Origin: Ampelomyces quisqualis
Lineage: Eukaryota; Ascomycota; Dothideomycetes; Pleosporales; Phaeosphaeriaceae
Assembly: GCA_018398575.1 (NCBI GenBank)
Contig: JAGTXZ010000014.1
Span: 2,604,001-2,668,000, forward strand
DNA: 64,000 nt
Direction of reading: 5' to 3'
Position 1 is the stretch's first letter. The number at the start of each line of letters is the position of its first letter. The notes beneath the pieces were generated by a model. That model ran no database searches. It had not been told where the DNA came from and was given only the letters and a program-made list of their open reading frames with translations. Below are positions 22,904 to 34,654 of this stretch, piece by piece. A program made the translations under genes and the position numbers.

Positions 22904-23617
22904 ATACAACGACGAAGCACGAGAGGAGGATTGTTTTACAACACATTGGGCGGCGTTCAATCGTTATGATACCCTGGCCGGAGACATGGAATTTTGAGAT
23001 GAAGGGCGTTACTGGCCGACAGAGTTGTATGCAGAGGTAATAAGGTGGCATTCAGAGAGGAGAGAGGGCCTGTCATAGCAGAGCCGCATCCGCCCCTTAC
23101 CCCTCTATCGCGGCTTGAAGTGAGTCTCGTTGGTTGTAGCCGCCCGAAAGGGCTGGCTCCCTCGGGATCAGCGTATATTGCCAGGTAGTGGGGTTTGGAC
23201 AGGCGAGGTTCCTGTTTTTGTTTGACTTTGTTTCGGTTATTTGTTGCCTAGGGCAATCGCTTGTTCCAGTATACTACGAGTTTATGATGAACGACGAGAA
23301 TGAAATGAAATGACTTGGAACCTAGTCCTGCAGATGTGATGCCGTGATGTGTTGTGCAGTGAGCACAAGAACAGCTTGGGGAGTACGTAGTTGCTGTAAT
23401 CAACTGTTCGAGCAAGTTCCCAAAGATTTGTTGCACCGCTAAAGCACTTGTCAATGACGGCAAGCAAAGTTTACTAATTTCCGCATACATGTCCACGGGG
23501 ATGAAGCGCATCACGGTCTCACGTGACATCGCGTTGTCCGCGACACGCATTCGCGGCTCTCACAACCGATGATCATTGACTATTGAAGCTTGAGTTGAAT
23601 ATTGACTTGAGCAATCG
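22904..23617. other. Convergent intergenic region
   Basis: This lies between the 3' ends of BIR1 and COG7. Short ORFs only, without motifs. Confidence 0.5.
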
Positions 23618-24634
23618 CTACTGCTCCACGAAGCCGCGTATCCGCTGCAAATTCTCCATAAAGCCACCACCAGACTTTTGCTGCTGCCCCGCCGGCGTCT
23701 GCGCCTTTTGCACGCTGCTCCCACTCCTCTCACTCCGCTGCTGTCCCCTCTCCCTACTTCTCTCCACCTCCCTCTGCCTGTCCTCAGCGACTCTAATCAA
23801 CCCGTCGATAAACTTCCCCCTCGCCTTCTCCTCGGCCGTGCCCTTCCACACGGTTGCCAAGTCCCTCAGCGCCTGGATCCTCGTCTCCGCTTTTTCCCTG
23901 CCTGCGTCCGGGTCGCCGGTAATTAGCGCTGCGATCTCGGAGCGCAAAGAAGCGGCGAATTCCTTGCCTTTATCTTCGCGGGATGCGTTGTCGGTGCCGG
24001 GCTCGGGCGCGGAGACGGAGATGAGCGAGGATGTGAGGGAGATTTCGCTGGGGGGAAGTGTCCAGTGCATGGCTTCGCCGAAGACTTTGATGACGGATTC
24101 GAGGCGCGTGCGGACGGTTGTGAGGGTGCGCAGGTCGGAGAGGTAGTTCGGGGTGGTGTCGGAGGGCTGTGGGTCGACGACGTGTGTGGGTGATGTTGGG
24201 CTCTTGAGCGATTCGATTGGTTGGTCGTCTGGGAGCACGATGCCGCCTGGTAGAAACCTCGCAATGTCGTCTTTCAGGTCGTCTGTGAGGGTTTCTGTGA
24301 GGCCTATCGTCTCCCCCCGCAGCACCTCGACCTCGTAGGCCAAGCGTGCGCCGCCTCGAAGTATGTCATCGGTCAACTGTGTGAGAATCGCAGCTAGGCG
24401 CGTCGTGTGTGCATTGAGCTGCGAGAGCAGGTCCTGTGTCTGTGACGAAAGCTGCGCCAGTGAAGCAGCATTGCCTGGCTTCAGCGGTCGAGATGCGCCG
24501 CCAGGGAGGGAGAGAGATGGCAAAGTGGCATTGAGGTATTCGGCGGGGTCAAATCGCTGTTGGAGGAAAGGCGTGAGAGCAGGGTCAGATACATGTGAGG
24601 CTTTGGGAGCAGTCTTGTCTTCAGCCACGGCCAT
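23618..24634 (-). CDS. COG7: Conserved oligomeric Golgi complex subunit 7 (fungal short form)
   Basis: COG tethers vesicles in retrograde transport within the Golgi; subunit 7 belongs to lobe B. The ORF gives 338 residues from the ATG at 24634, which has a good CACCATGG context. A further in-frame ATG at 24679 would add 15 residues. The N-terminus has the family's FDPAEYLNATLPSLSL. A helical coiled-coil block follows (SLAQLSSQTQDLLSQLNAHT, then RLAYEVEVLRGETIGL and LTDDLKDDIARF), the signature of this family. The C-terminus is basic and Gln/Ser-rich. Fungal COG7 proteins are much shorter than the animal protein, so this length is normal. The assignment rests on remembered family similarity. 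Confidence 0.8.
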   Translation of the reverse strand: MAVAEDKTAPKASHVSDPALTPFLQQRFDPAEYLNATLPSLSLPGGASRPLKPGNAASLAQLSSQTQDLLSQLNAHTTRLAAILTQLTDDILRGGARLAYEVEVLRGETIGLTETLTDDLKDDIARFLPGGIVLPDDQPIESLKSPTSPTHVVDPQPSDTTPNYLSDLRTLTTVRTRLESVIKVFGEAMHWTLPPSEISLTSSLISVSAPEPGTDNASREDKGKEFAASLRSEIAALITGDPDAGREKAETRIQALRDLATVWKGTAEEKARGKFIDGLIRVAEDRQREVERSRERGQQRSERSGSSVQKAQTPAGQQQKSGGGFMENLQRIRGFVEQ

Positions 24635-25380
24635 GGTGTCTGTCCGGAGATAGGAGGAGTTATGACGAGGTTCCTGCATCGCCTAGAGTTGCCAGGCACC
24701 CAGGTTACCGTAGTGCCAGCCGCTCGGGACGTTTGCCTGGCTCCCGCGGCTTAAGTAGGCTGGTGGGGCAAGCTCTAACCACCATCGAGACGACAAACCG
24801 CGACGATCCTCAATGTGCTGGTTGTTTATTGAGAAGGTGTCGTCGGAATGAGACGACACCACCCACACAACATTGATCTGGAAATCTCATCCCGTGGATG
24901 AGGCTACGCCAGGCTCGCTGTGGGGAGTGCGGGGTGGCTGTGGCCGCTAGTCCAAGCTTCCCACAGCTTGCCCTCTGCTGCCTTGTGGTCGTGGATTCAT
25001 CACACACACTGCCATTCCCCAGGCAGCGTCGTACTAACGGGAGTAGTAGCGGTGCCAAGCTTTGAGGCCGCTGCTGAGGCATCTTGCTCTGACCCTTCTT
25101 GACTCTTCTCTTTCTCCTCTGTCGCTCGCTTTCCCCTCCATTCACCCCTCACCAGCCGACGGGCGGGCACTGCGGGTGTACCAGATTACAAGCAATTGCT
25201 GCCCCAACAACGCCGTTTCCTCCAGTTTCACTGCACGCACACGCCCTCTGCGTCACAGCTTGTTCCCAAGCCTTAATCTGCTAATGCAGCACCGTTCGAG
25301 CACAATATTATTGCCAGCTCCGGCCCCTTGGACTCCCACGCCGCAACGCCGCTCAACTCTCGCCTTGGATACTTCGCAAC
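24635..25380. promoter_or_regulatory. Divergent region, COG7 / PARP-UBC gene
   Basis: 746 bases separate the start codons of the two divergent genes. A pyrimidine-rich stretch (TCTTCTCTTTCTCCTC, near 25105) precedes the PARP-UBC start and is a likely core promoter or leader. No ORF in it is recognisable. Confidence 0.5.
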
Positions 25381-28300
25381 ATGCCGCGTAGGGCATTTGT
25401 AGCCGACCTTCAAAAGGCCGTCGAGGGCGTCTCGACCGCGGGCATCTCTGACGTAAAGACAGGCGACGACGATGGCGAATTTACCTTCTCGTGTGTTGCT
25501 GATGGACAGCAGCTGAAAATCTCAGTCTTGATCCCAGGTACGTGCTTTTCCGTGTAGTCAATACATGGCTAATCCGCTCGCAGAGCTCGCCGACTATCCC
25601 TCCAGTCACATGTGCATGATATTCGCCCCGGACAATGCTCCTGAATGTGTAGCTGCATTACTGAATGATATCTCTGATGCTGCTACCGGCAAAACCATTA
25701 CTCAAATCCTCGAGCTCGCATCTAGCAGGCTCCACTCAACCGACCAGGATGGCGACCAGCAGATGCTCGACTCGCAAGAATTCGACGACTTTGATGATGA
25801 AGATAGCGAGGGTGAAGACGATGACGAGTACTTTCCGGGCGATGAGGACATGCATCCTCGCACCCTACAAATTGGTCGGATGAGCACAGGCGCAGGAGGT
25901 GGATATACAGAGGCAACGACCGCTTTCAGGAAAAGAATCCAGCGGGATCTTCTCGCCGCCAAAAGCGAAGGGTTCAAGGTCGGGCATCTGGGAGGCCTGA
26001 TGGACGGCAGGGACTGCCATGTCAGTATTTCTATCCGAATTTCTAAGCTGGGAATCTCTGAAGAGGCCATGCAAGCATGGCAACTCGAACCGACGGAGTA
26101 CCTCATCGCTATCTTGCACTATCCTGCTGGGTACAAGAGCATGGATGACATCACGTCCTATGATGCATCTCAGACGCGGCGCAACTTTGCCATTCGCATT
26201 GGTGTCTCGACGACATACAAGCCCAATCTACAAGAGGCCATACAAGCTTTTACTATCCTCAGTAAGGAAGAGGAGAAGCGACGTGAGGCTGCACAAGCGG
26301 GCGACTCGCAGCAACAGGCGGTACCGTCCACAGGCTTCCGCAACTCCTTCATCTCTCGACCGTTGAATGAGCTGTTAGAACAACGCCTACACAGGCTGCT
26401 GCAATTACGGTACAGCGGAATGTCATGGGGCGGCGCCGAGCTTGCCTACAACGATCAGTTGCTCCAGCCCAGCCACAGCCTTGATGATGCCGGATCAGAC
26501 GACAAATACTTCAGGCCTGAACAATTCAGCACACTGTATCCCAAGTTGATGATGGCTGATCACATCCAAGATTCCAAGAGCTCCAAGCATTCCCTCCCAC
26601 TTGTTAGCATGCAGTTCGTGCTGCGTCACTTCGTCCGCTGCACAGAATTCTGCCTCATATGTTTCAACAAGATGCCGGACGACCTTCAGGCCATCAAACC
26701 CTATGTCTGCGATAACCCGTTGTGCCTATACCAATATATGTCACTTGGCTTTGGTCCAAGCATTGAACATGAAATCATTTCTCAGCCAAAAGTCGTGGAC
26801 CTGCTCGTCAGCTTCTGCTACGCCAGTGCTCGCCAGGGTAGACTGAGAGACTTCCCAACGGGACTCAGTCTGGCTGTCCCGCCACCCGCATCAAATGAGA
26901 GCTACGAACTGCCTGATAATCAATATTACCGAGGATACGCAAATCCAACGACAGCAACGGCTCCACCTCCACAGCAAATCGTTGCTCAGACGCATGCTTC
27001 ATACCCGGCAAGGTATAATGCAGGCACGAACGAGCTTTTGTTCGCCGACAAGAATCAAGCGTGTCCCATCAGTAAGCTGAACTGGATCGTAATACGCACC
27101 GATGCGGAGCCAGACAAGCCGATGCACTGTCGTGTCGTCGACACTGCATTGTACCCATCAGTGAGATTGTCTGAACCGATCGTGCCTCCGCCTCCAAACA
27201 TGCAGTCTGTAGCCTATGGTACACCGCGAGGAGGCATTGCAACCCGAGGAGGTCACTCTAATGCTCCGCAAATGCCTGGTAGGTCGACTCGCTCGCCTCA
27301 GCATCCTTCGAAAACCTTCGTAACGGCCAGTTTCTATATCTACGAGCAGAACTTCGATGACCTCTCCGACACAAAGAAACGTGAAGCCATCGCGGCCCTT
27401 CTAGACATGCTTCCGTCTATTGAAGACATGAAGGGGTTTCTCATCCGGAAGGCCCATTCTCCTTTGAGCGCCTGGGTGGATCGACTTTCCCCTGCAGCAC
27501 TTGGCGTCTTGCGCTGGGTTATCGCCTCGAATCGAGCTTGTATCGTACAGGTGGACAGTGAAGATGAGATTCCAAGCAATCGAAAGTGTGAAGACCGCTT
27601 GTACGGCATGCCTGGCTGGGCCCAGTTCCGCTTTGCCATGGGTGCGCCAGACAAGGAGCGCCGCTTCATCCAAGCAGTGCGCACAACATCTGATAGGCTC
27701 CATCTGAGATATCCAACGCTGTTCGCCTGGCATGGTAGCCCGATGCAGAACTGGCACAGCATCATTCGCGAGGGTCTTCACTTCAATGAAGCTTTGCATG
27801 GACGAGCATATGGTAACGGCGTCTATCATGCACTCGACGTCAATACGAGCTTGGGATATTCCAATTTTGGCATGAACAGCTTTTTCTGGCCCAACAGTGA
27901 GCTCAAGATTCAGCAAGCCTTGGCATTGAACGAAATCGTCAACGCCCCAAATGAGTTCCAGAGCTCAACACCGCATCTTGTTGTCGCACAGCTCGATTGG
28001 ATCCAGACGCGGTACTTGTTTGTCAAGACTAGACAAGATTTTGCTGTCACGCCACCCATAACTGTAGGCACGAAGCCGCATGACTTCATTGAGCAAGACC
28101 CCACCATGACCCCCCGTGGTACTTCGGAGTCGCTCATCATTCCAATCCATGCAATCTCGGGGTCCCGGCGACCAAAGCCGAAGGCTACACTTGTAAGACA
28201 TCACAATGTATTTAGACAGACCCGCATGCTGACCATTTGTAGACCAATAAGCGTCAGAAGGCTACCAGTGGTAGTAAATATGACCCAATCGAAATCGATG

Positions 28301-29130
28301 ATGAAGATGACGGCGCAAGTGTCGCTACACTCGAAGAGGATCGTGCTATCTTCGACCAAGACGAAGTCCCCCCATCCCAAAATGAGCCACTTCCCACACC
28401 CAATTCTGTTACAGGAGACAAGGGTAAGTCCACGATTGGCAGCTTCGTGTCTAAGATGTTCGGATCTTCTAAGCCTCTCACCGATTATGTTCCGGGTACC
28501 TTGGACTACAGCACTCTTCCTATGCTCGAAATGCCTGTTTGGGCAGATGCCTCCGCCACGAGGCGCCTAATGAGGGACTTCAAAGACCTGATCGCCGTAC
28601 AAAACACGACACCTCCGCACGAACTGGGCTGGCACATTGACGAAGATAAGGTGGACAACATCTACCAATGGATCGTAGAGCTGCACTCATTCGATTCAAC
28701 ATTACCCTTGGCGCATGACATGAAGAAGCACAACGTCAAGAGCATCGTGCTGGAGCTTCGGTTTGGTAAAGAATACCCCATGAGCCCGCCTTTCGTTCGA
28801 GTCATCCGTCCTCGCTTCCTGGGCTTCCAGCAGGGTGGAGGTGGTCACGTCACCGCTGGTGGTGCCATGTGCATGCAGCTTCTGACCAATGATGGCTGGA
28901 CTGCTGTGTCATCGATTGAAGGCGTGCTCCTTCAGGTCCGTATGGCTATGTCTAGCCTTGAGCCAAAGCCTGCTCGTCTACATACTAGCGGTCGCATGGA
29001 CTATGGTGTTGGGGAAGCCGTTGAGGCGTATATCCGTGCTTGTACCATGCATGGTTGGACTGTGCCAGCTGGCTTCAAAGAGATGGTGTATGGTGGGGCG
29101 TCGAATGCGAATCCTTACAACCCGTTTTAG
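25381..29130 (+). CDS. PARP6/8-like ADP-ribosyltransferase fused to a UBE2Q-like E2 domain
   Basis: Three exons: 25381-25537, 25584-28192 and 28243-29130, with introns of 46 and 50 bases. Joining them keeps the frame and gives 1217 residues; the frame that runs on to 28570 without splicing is an intron read-through. Residues about 1-90 look RWD/UBC-like (ISVLIPELADYP). Acidic linker at about 115-145. A cysteine-rich block (CLICFNK ... CDNPLC) resembles the one before the catalytic domain of PARP6 and PARP8. The ART domain has WHGSPMQNWHSI (His769) and HGRAYGNGVY. After a disordered linker comes a ubiquitin-conjugating fold: IVLELRFGKEYPMSPPFVRV, then GGAMCMQLLTNDGW with the expected thioester cysteine at 1132 (codon 28870-28872). 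Together these suggest a protein that both ADP-ribosylates and conjugates ubiquitin; activity of either part is inferred. Confidence 0.9.
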
Positions 29131-29554
29131 GCGGCGGGTGGTCCGGCGCGACGATCTGTCATTACCCTCAGTAGCAGCCCTGGACCGCAGCCTTCTTACG
29201 ATCCGGCTGCGTACTCATTAGCCTCACAAGTAGCTGCCAACCTTGTGACGCAAGGAGTGGCAATGGGCCGGCCACGTCAGCCATATTTCGGTCAAGACAG
29301 AACTAATTGCCCGAAAAACCCTGCAGAGGACGCTGAGCACAAAGAGTTGGAATAGTTGTCTGACTGTGTGCCATGCCGTATACCGGAGTTTATGGGGATA
29401 GCATTATCACACGGCGTTTCTTCTTTAGTATCATCGGTATACCAACGGTAGCGCAGCATTGCACAAAATGAACATGATCATGGATTTCATCATCTTGATG
29501 CTGTGACAGTCTTATACAATTCTTTGACGATCGTGACGTGATGCTAATTGTGGT
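29131..29554. other. Convergent intergenic region
   Basis: 424 bases between the stop codons of the PARP-UBC gene and the OPT transporter gene. Nothing recognisable. Confidence 0.5.
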
Positions 29555-31759
29555 CTACAGATGCGGCACTTCCAAACTCGCCATAAGTAAGTTCACAATA
29601 CTAAACAATCCCTCACCCAAGATAAGGCCACTTGCCAGCACAATAATCGGCGTCTCAGTCCTCCCCTTCCACCTCCTCCACCACAAACTGATCAGCCCCC
29701 CGATCGTCCTCGCAAGTGTGAAACTCGGCGTATTATACATGCCCACCGCAACCGCGATTCCCCCCGGCACGAAATCAATCCACCACCCGCTCAAACCTCT
29801 CGTCTTCCTACTGTTCCCCCACACCCTCACCACAGTGCCCAGCGCGAATAGCACAGCCGCGCCGCTCGCCCACTCTTTGACCATGGGCGGCAACCCAGAG
29901 CCCGTGACGAGCCGCGCAGTGAAGACCCACACGTACGCCGTGGGCACCTGAAACAACCCGCCAGGAACCGTGTACACATGGGTGTACAGCCTGTAGACGA
30001 GAGCGGACAGGACAGCACCAACAGCGCTGCCGATGATTTGGGCGTAAAACTGGGCGCTTGGGGCGGCGCCTAGTATATGGCCGCATTTGAGGTCCTGGAG
30101 TAAATCGCCGGCCTGGAGGGCTGCGCTCTCGCTTATGGCGCCGGCGACGAGGTTGATGATGACGGCGTTATTGGCGCGGGGGCCGGTGGTGGGTGTGACG
30201 AGGGCGAAGACGAGTTGTGTGAGTTTGGAAATGCCTGAGACGGGGTTGATGTCTGTTTCGCCGAGGGCGCGGACGCCCATTATTGAGAGGAGGAGGGCGA
30301 GGAGCAGGGAGAGGAGGGTGAGACGTAGGGGGATCAGAGAGGGGAAGGAGATGTGGACTGCGATGACGCAGAGGATGAGGGAGGCGATTAGGCCGAGGAG
30401 GGTGGTGCGGTTGGATATGAGGTGCTCTGGAGGGGCGTCCGGTTCTTGGCCTGAGGAGAGGTGGCGTTTTATTGTTGTGATGGGGGATTCATTCGAGGAA
30501 GAGAGGGGTGCGTAGTGTTGTTTGCGTGTGATGTTTAGAGTGAAGAGGTCGTGCCAGGTGTGGGATTGGAATGTTTCTTTTGCGGTAGGGAAGTAGAGTC
30601 TTGCGACAGTGATTAGAGGTCGCAGGAGTAGCCAGCCCAGGCTGACAAGGGAATCTGCGAGCATTATGGCGAGAGAAATCCATACTATCCATCCTTTGGA
30701 GCCGTTGGTCCAATCTGAGACTGGTCCTGGTGCCCAGCCTTTGTGCTTTGCGAGGGGTGATAGGACACCCCAGCCTATGATGGCTCCGATAAGCATGTGG
30801 AGGGTTGTTGCAGGTCCCATAATGATGCCTTGACCTACGTATGCGGGAGACGGATTGAGAGTCCAGAGCCACTTGGTCGCCAGGGGCAGGCCGAAAACGG
30901 GTATGTCGTGTAGCTGAGGGATGAAGTACGACATGATGGTGTAGAGTGCTGATCCAGCAAAAGAGAACATCAAAAGTCGGATCCTCGACTTCCAGTCACT
31001 GTCACTTGCGAGATCTTCATCCTGGTCCTGTCTTTCCACTTGATCGTCTAGTGAAGGGCGCAGGTCATGCTCTTCTCTTTGTGCGCTGGAACTCTGTAAC
31101 AAACCCCGCGACTCTTCCTCCGCATCACTATGATTTTCATTCGTCTCCTGTGCGACCATCATCTTTGACTTCTCATCTCCGTGCAAGACTTTGATCAACA
31201 GCGCGGTGGCCGTGCCACTGGGGAACTTCAGCTTCTCTCTGATAATCATCTCTTTTCTCAAAGGCACAGCAAATACTACACCAAAGAAGCAAATTCCAAC
31301 AGACCAGACGATCAGTCTCCATAGGCTGATGTTGAGTGGACCGTTTTCTTCCTCTGTCAACAAGTAGTTCAATGCCGGGATGACACCAACGAACCCACAT
31401 CCCAAGGGCATCGTTCCGACGGATCCAGCAACTGATTGGACCAAAACGTTTTCGACAGGCGTAAAGGGCAGCTTAAGTGTTCGAGCTACGATCTTGAAGT
31501 ATGCAAATCCGATCAAAGCTGAAGGCATCGCCATGCCGGATACCCATCCAGTTTGCAGGCCGAAGTACATGTTGGAAAAGCATATCACAACGCCAATCGC
31601 TAGTCCAACTAGAACTCCGCGTAGTGTGAAATTCTGAGGTTCCGAAGCCCTTTCCGCAAGATACCGTCGCGCTCCGGACCTGCTTCGGCTTTCATCATGA
31701 TCGTTGCTGGTTCCAGCTCTTTCGTTCTCGAGCGACGTCGAGCCTCGGTCTGGTGCCAT
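29555..31759 (-). CDS. OPT-family oligopeptide/metal-chelate transporter
   Basis: A proton-coupled transporter of the OPT superfamily, from a branch that includes plant YSL and yeast Ygl114w-type proteins; substrates may be small peptides or metal chelates. Single exon of 734 residues from the ATG at 31759; the frame extends 12 codons further only to a GTG. A hydrophilic Ser/Arg/Glu-rich tail of about 40 residues precedes TLRGVLVGLAIGVVICFSN, which opens the first membrane helix. Family motifs include YFGLQTGWVSGMAMPSALIG, NVLVQSVAGSVGTMP and KLKFPSGTATA. An acidic loop lies at about 210-260. Many hydrophobic segments follow to the end, including SAALQAGDLLQDLKCGHILGA. The substrate cannot be told from sequence. 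Confidence 0.9.
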   Translation of the reverse strand: MAPDRGSTSLENERAGTSNDHDESRSRSGARRYLAERASEPQNFTLRGVLVGLAIGVVICFSNMYFGLQTGWVSGMAMPSALIGFAYFKIVARTLKLPFTPVENVLVQSVAGSVGTMPLGCGFVGVIPALNYLLTEEENGPLNISLWRLIVWSVGICFFGVVFAVPLRKEMIIREKLKFPSGTATALLIKVLHGDEKSKMMVAQETNENHSDAEEESRGLLQSSSAQREEHDLRPSLDDQVERQDQDEDLASDSDWKSRIRLLMFSFAGSALYTIMSYFIPQLHDIPVFGLPLATKWLWTLNPSPAYVGQGIIMGPATTLHMLIGAIIGWGVLSPLAKHKGWAPGPVSDWTNGSKGWIVWISLAIMLADSLVSLGWLLLRPLITVARLYFPTAKETFQSHTWHDLFTLNITRKQHYAPLSSSNESPITTIKRHLSSGQEPDAPPEHLISNRTTLLGLIASLILCVIAVHISFPSLIPLRLTLLSLLLALLLSIMGVRALGETDINPVSGISKLTQLVFALVTPTTGPRANNAVIINLVAGAISESAALQAGDLLQDLKCGHILGAAPSAQFYAQIIGSAVGAVLSALVYRLYTHVYTVPGGLFQVPTAYVWVFTARLVTGSGLPPMVKEWASGAAVLFALGTVVRVWGNSRKTRGLSGWWIDFVPGGIAVAVGMYNTPSFTLARTIGGLISLWWRRWKGRTETPIIVLASGLILGEGLFSIVNLLMASLEVPHL

Positions 31760-32078
31760 GATTGCGAAGTCCTGTAGAGAAATGGATTGAGCCACCGTTG
31801 CGGTATGAAAGAACTTCCGATCAAGTTTTCATGTTGGTCGATCATCGATATTACGTGCTCTGACATGACGCATGTACGCGTTCTGTTAGCCGATGCACGT
31901 GAGGCTGGCTGTTACGTTATGTGCGGCTTATCTCCGATTTGTCAGTGCTCACCAACACCAAACGTACATCGTGAAGTAACGCCCATGCAGCACTGAGGTT
32001 ATATTTGCCCAAGAGTCTCTCCTTCCGGTCTGTGGGACTTACTTGAAGTATACGGCGTTTATTTACTGCTCTGTCTCG
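31760..32078. promoter_or_regulatory. Divergent promoter, OPT transporter / GPI8
   Basis: 319 bases between the two ATGs. On the OPT side, a CTCTACAG acceptor-like sequence lies about 12 bases before the ATG, so a 5'-leader intron is possible there. Confidence 0.45.
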
Positions 32079-33294
32079 ATGAAGCTCTTTACCACCCTGC
32101 TGCCGCTCCTCGCAGCCCCCTTTGCCACGAGCGAGCACACCTCCAACTGGGCTGTTCTCGTATCTACTTCGCGCTTCTGGTTCAATTACCGCCACCTCGC
32201 AAATGTCTTGTCGTTATACCGCACAGTAAAGCGCCTCGGTATCCCAGATTCGCAGATTATCCTCATGTTGCCAGACGATATGGCCTGTAACCCTCGCAAT
32301 GCATTCCCTGGCACTGTATACAACAACGCAGACCGCGCATTAGACCTGTACGGCGACAACATTGAGGTGGACTACAGAGGATACGATGTTACAGTGGAGA
32401 ACTTCATACGGCTCATGACGGACCGCGTGGGCGAAGACATGCCGCGCAGCAAGAGGTTAATGACGGACGAGAGGAGCAATATATTGGTGTATATGACTGG
32501 ACACGGAGGTAATGAGTTTCTGAAATTCCAAGACGCAGAGGAAATCAGCGCATTTGATCTTGCAGACGCTTTTGGGCAGATGTGGGAGAAGAAACGGTAC
32601 ACTCTGTTTTCCCATTACTCGCACACTCGATCACTAACACCCTCACTTCAGATACCACGAAATGCTCTTCATGATCGACACCTGCCAAGCGAACACTATG
32701 TACTCAAAATTCTACTCTCCCAACATCCTCGCCACCGGCTCCTCCGAAATTGACCAATCCTCCTACTCCCACCACGCCGATAGCGATGTCGGCGTCGCCG
32801 TCATCGATCGATATACATACTATAATCTCGAGTTCCTCGAGCAGCGTGTCACAAACCCAACCTCGAAGCTCACAATGGGCGAGCTCTTCGACAGCTACGA
32901 TCCCGCGAAAATGCACTCTGATGCAGGCATACGCTATGATTTGTTCGAGGGCGGAGAAGAGGCGGCGAGAAGTAAACGCATCATGGACTTCTTCGGAAAC
33001 GTGCAGAATGTGGAATTGCAAGGGGAAGGTAGGAATGAAACGCAGTGGATGGAGGAATTGGCAGCGATTGATAAGATGATTTTGGACGCGAAGAGAAGAC
33101 ATGATGAAAGTTTGAATGCTAAGCCGCCGGCGCACCATATCGTTGAAGAAACAAAGCCCGTGCAGACAATAAGACGAGAGGGCGCAATGAAGGTCAGTGA
33201 AGAGCAGGGTTGGAACAAGCAAATTGTTGGAGCTGCGGCATTACTGGGGTGTGCGGGAGTGTGGGTGGCTGGTAGTTTATTGGAGGCAATGTGA
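32079..33294 (+). CDS. GPI8: GPI-anchor transamidase catalytic subunit GPI8
   Basis: Cysteine peptidase-like subunit of the ER transamidase that cuts the C-terminal signal of a precursor protein and attaches the GPI anchor. Two exons, 32079-32596 and 32652-33294, with a 55-base intron (GTACAC ... CTTCAG, branch CACTAAC); 386 residues. Residues 1-17 are a signal peptide. The family opening NWAVLVSTSRFWFNYRH is intact. The catalytic pair is in TGHGG (His142) and DTCQA (Cys184), 42 residues apart as in the yeast enzyme. The intron falls between them, joining KKR to YHEMLFMIDTC. A hydrophobic segment near the end (IVGAAALLGCAGVWVAGSLL) is the membrane anchor. The start at 32079 is the first ATG in frame. 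Confidence 0.96.
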
Positions 33295-33937
33295 AAGTAG
33301 ATGTTGATGTTTCTTGAGTAGTATGCCGTTAATGATACCCACTTCCCGTTCGACTCGCGCACTGGCTACCCAGACTATCTCTTCAGCACAAATCTACAAC
33401 ATGCAGACCCCTCTCCTCTCCGCCACGTGACGTGATCGTCCTCATGCGCGGTATACACACCATGTTAACATGTTCGCAGGCCCTTGCGCTGGATATATAC
33501 TCTGACTAGTCGGTGGTGGGGGTTCTGGCCGATGAGGGGAGGTGGTGGATTGGGAAGTTTGCCGGCAGTTACGTTGACTGGTATGGGACATGAGAAGTTT
33601 GTGTGCGATTGGTGGCCGGGAGAGGAAGAGTGGTGGCCGGGCAGTATGCTGCGGATCTGGAGGGAGGTAGAGGTGTATAAGTAGGCGGTATATCGCAGTG
33701 AAAACCAAGGTCAGCATCCGAAATGGTAGAGCAAGATGTCTTTGCGTGTGGAATAGGAACTTCCTCGTTGGAGTGATGTTTTGTTATCTCACCTAGGTGA
33801 TGCTTCTTCTACGGCCACGCTCGCAGGCGATCCAGTTCCGTCTTCTCATCTCATCATTATTTTATCCCAAACACCAGCCGCGACTCGGCCATGGCAATGC
33901 CGCCCCATGCTAAAGTAAAGCTTGCCAAGTGTTCCGT
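33295..33937. other. Convergent intergenic region
   Basis: Lies between the 3' ends of GPI8 and the CCDC124 gene. Short ORFs overlap here on both strands without motifs. Nothing else seen. Confidence 0.45.
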
Positions 33938-34654
33938 TCAGCTAGTTCCAGCCAACCTCTTCTCCTTGGCCGCCTTCTCCGCTGCCTGGATCTCCTTCAG
34001 CTCGTCCTTTGACGCGTTATACGCTGCCGAAACCTGATTGAACGGATTCTCTGGGTGCTTCTCAAACTCCTTCCTGATCTGGTCGATCTTCTGGTTTCTC
34101 CGCAGGCCCTTCTCGTCCTTCATTTCCTCGAGCCGGCGCTCCTCGTACTGTGCATATGCGGCCTTGAATCTTCGTTCGGGATGGCGGTCGAGCTTTTCTT
34201 TCTGGTCGGCGGTCAGGTCGAGAGCGTCGAGGGCATTTTCGATGCCAGAGGCGTTGAGAGCGCCGGGCTTGGTGTCGAAGGAGCCGAGGGCAGAGTCAAT
34301 GCCTCGGGGTTTCTTCTCCGCCTTGGGAGCTTTGCCCTTGGGCTTGGAGGGGAGGGAGGCTTCTTCTTCGCGGAGGAGAGCCTCTTTCTCGGCTTTCTTG
34401 CGCGCGGCTTCAGCGGCCTTTTCAGCGGCAGCTTCACTGCGACAGTGTTAGTCTGCCGCACTGCACATGGTTGTAAGGCGTGCTGACGCCTTCGCATTTG
34501 ATTTGGCGCCCTTGTCCCACTCCTTTGCCTCAGCAGCCTCTGCTTGCTTGTCCTTTGCGGCTTGCTTTGACGCCGCGGCGTCGGCCTTGCGCGCCTGTCC
34601 CTGCGCCTTCTTGGACCCCTCACCCCCTCCAGAAGCGCCGCCTTTCTTAGCCAT
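33938..34654 (-). CDS. CCDC124/Lso2-family ribosome-associated protein
   Basis: Family of small, highly charged helical proteins (DUF1014) that bind idle ribosomes in yeast (Lso2) and human (CCDC124). Two exons, 34654-34488 and 34436-33938; the intron is 51 bases, with a GTCAGC donor that is weaker than usual, an ACTAACA branch point and a CGCAG acceptor. 221 residues. The N-terminal half is Lys/Ala/Glu-rich and predicted to be one long helix. The C-terminal half has the conserved part, including DALDLTADQKEKLDRHPERRFKAAY (read as two blocks), the RLEEMKDEKGLRRNQ segment and HPENPFNQV. Start codon context is GCCATGG on its own strand reversed; no alternative ATG lies upstream in frame nearby. 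Family call is from remembered motifs. Confidence 0.88.

Noticed and set aside
28193..28570. Continuation of the PARP-UBC frame past 28192 to a stop at 28570
   Set aside because: It reads through an intron; splicing at 28193-28242 restores the frame that carries the E2 domain.
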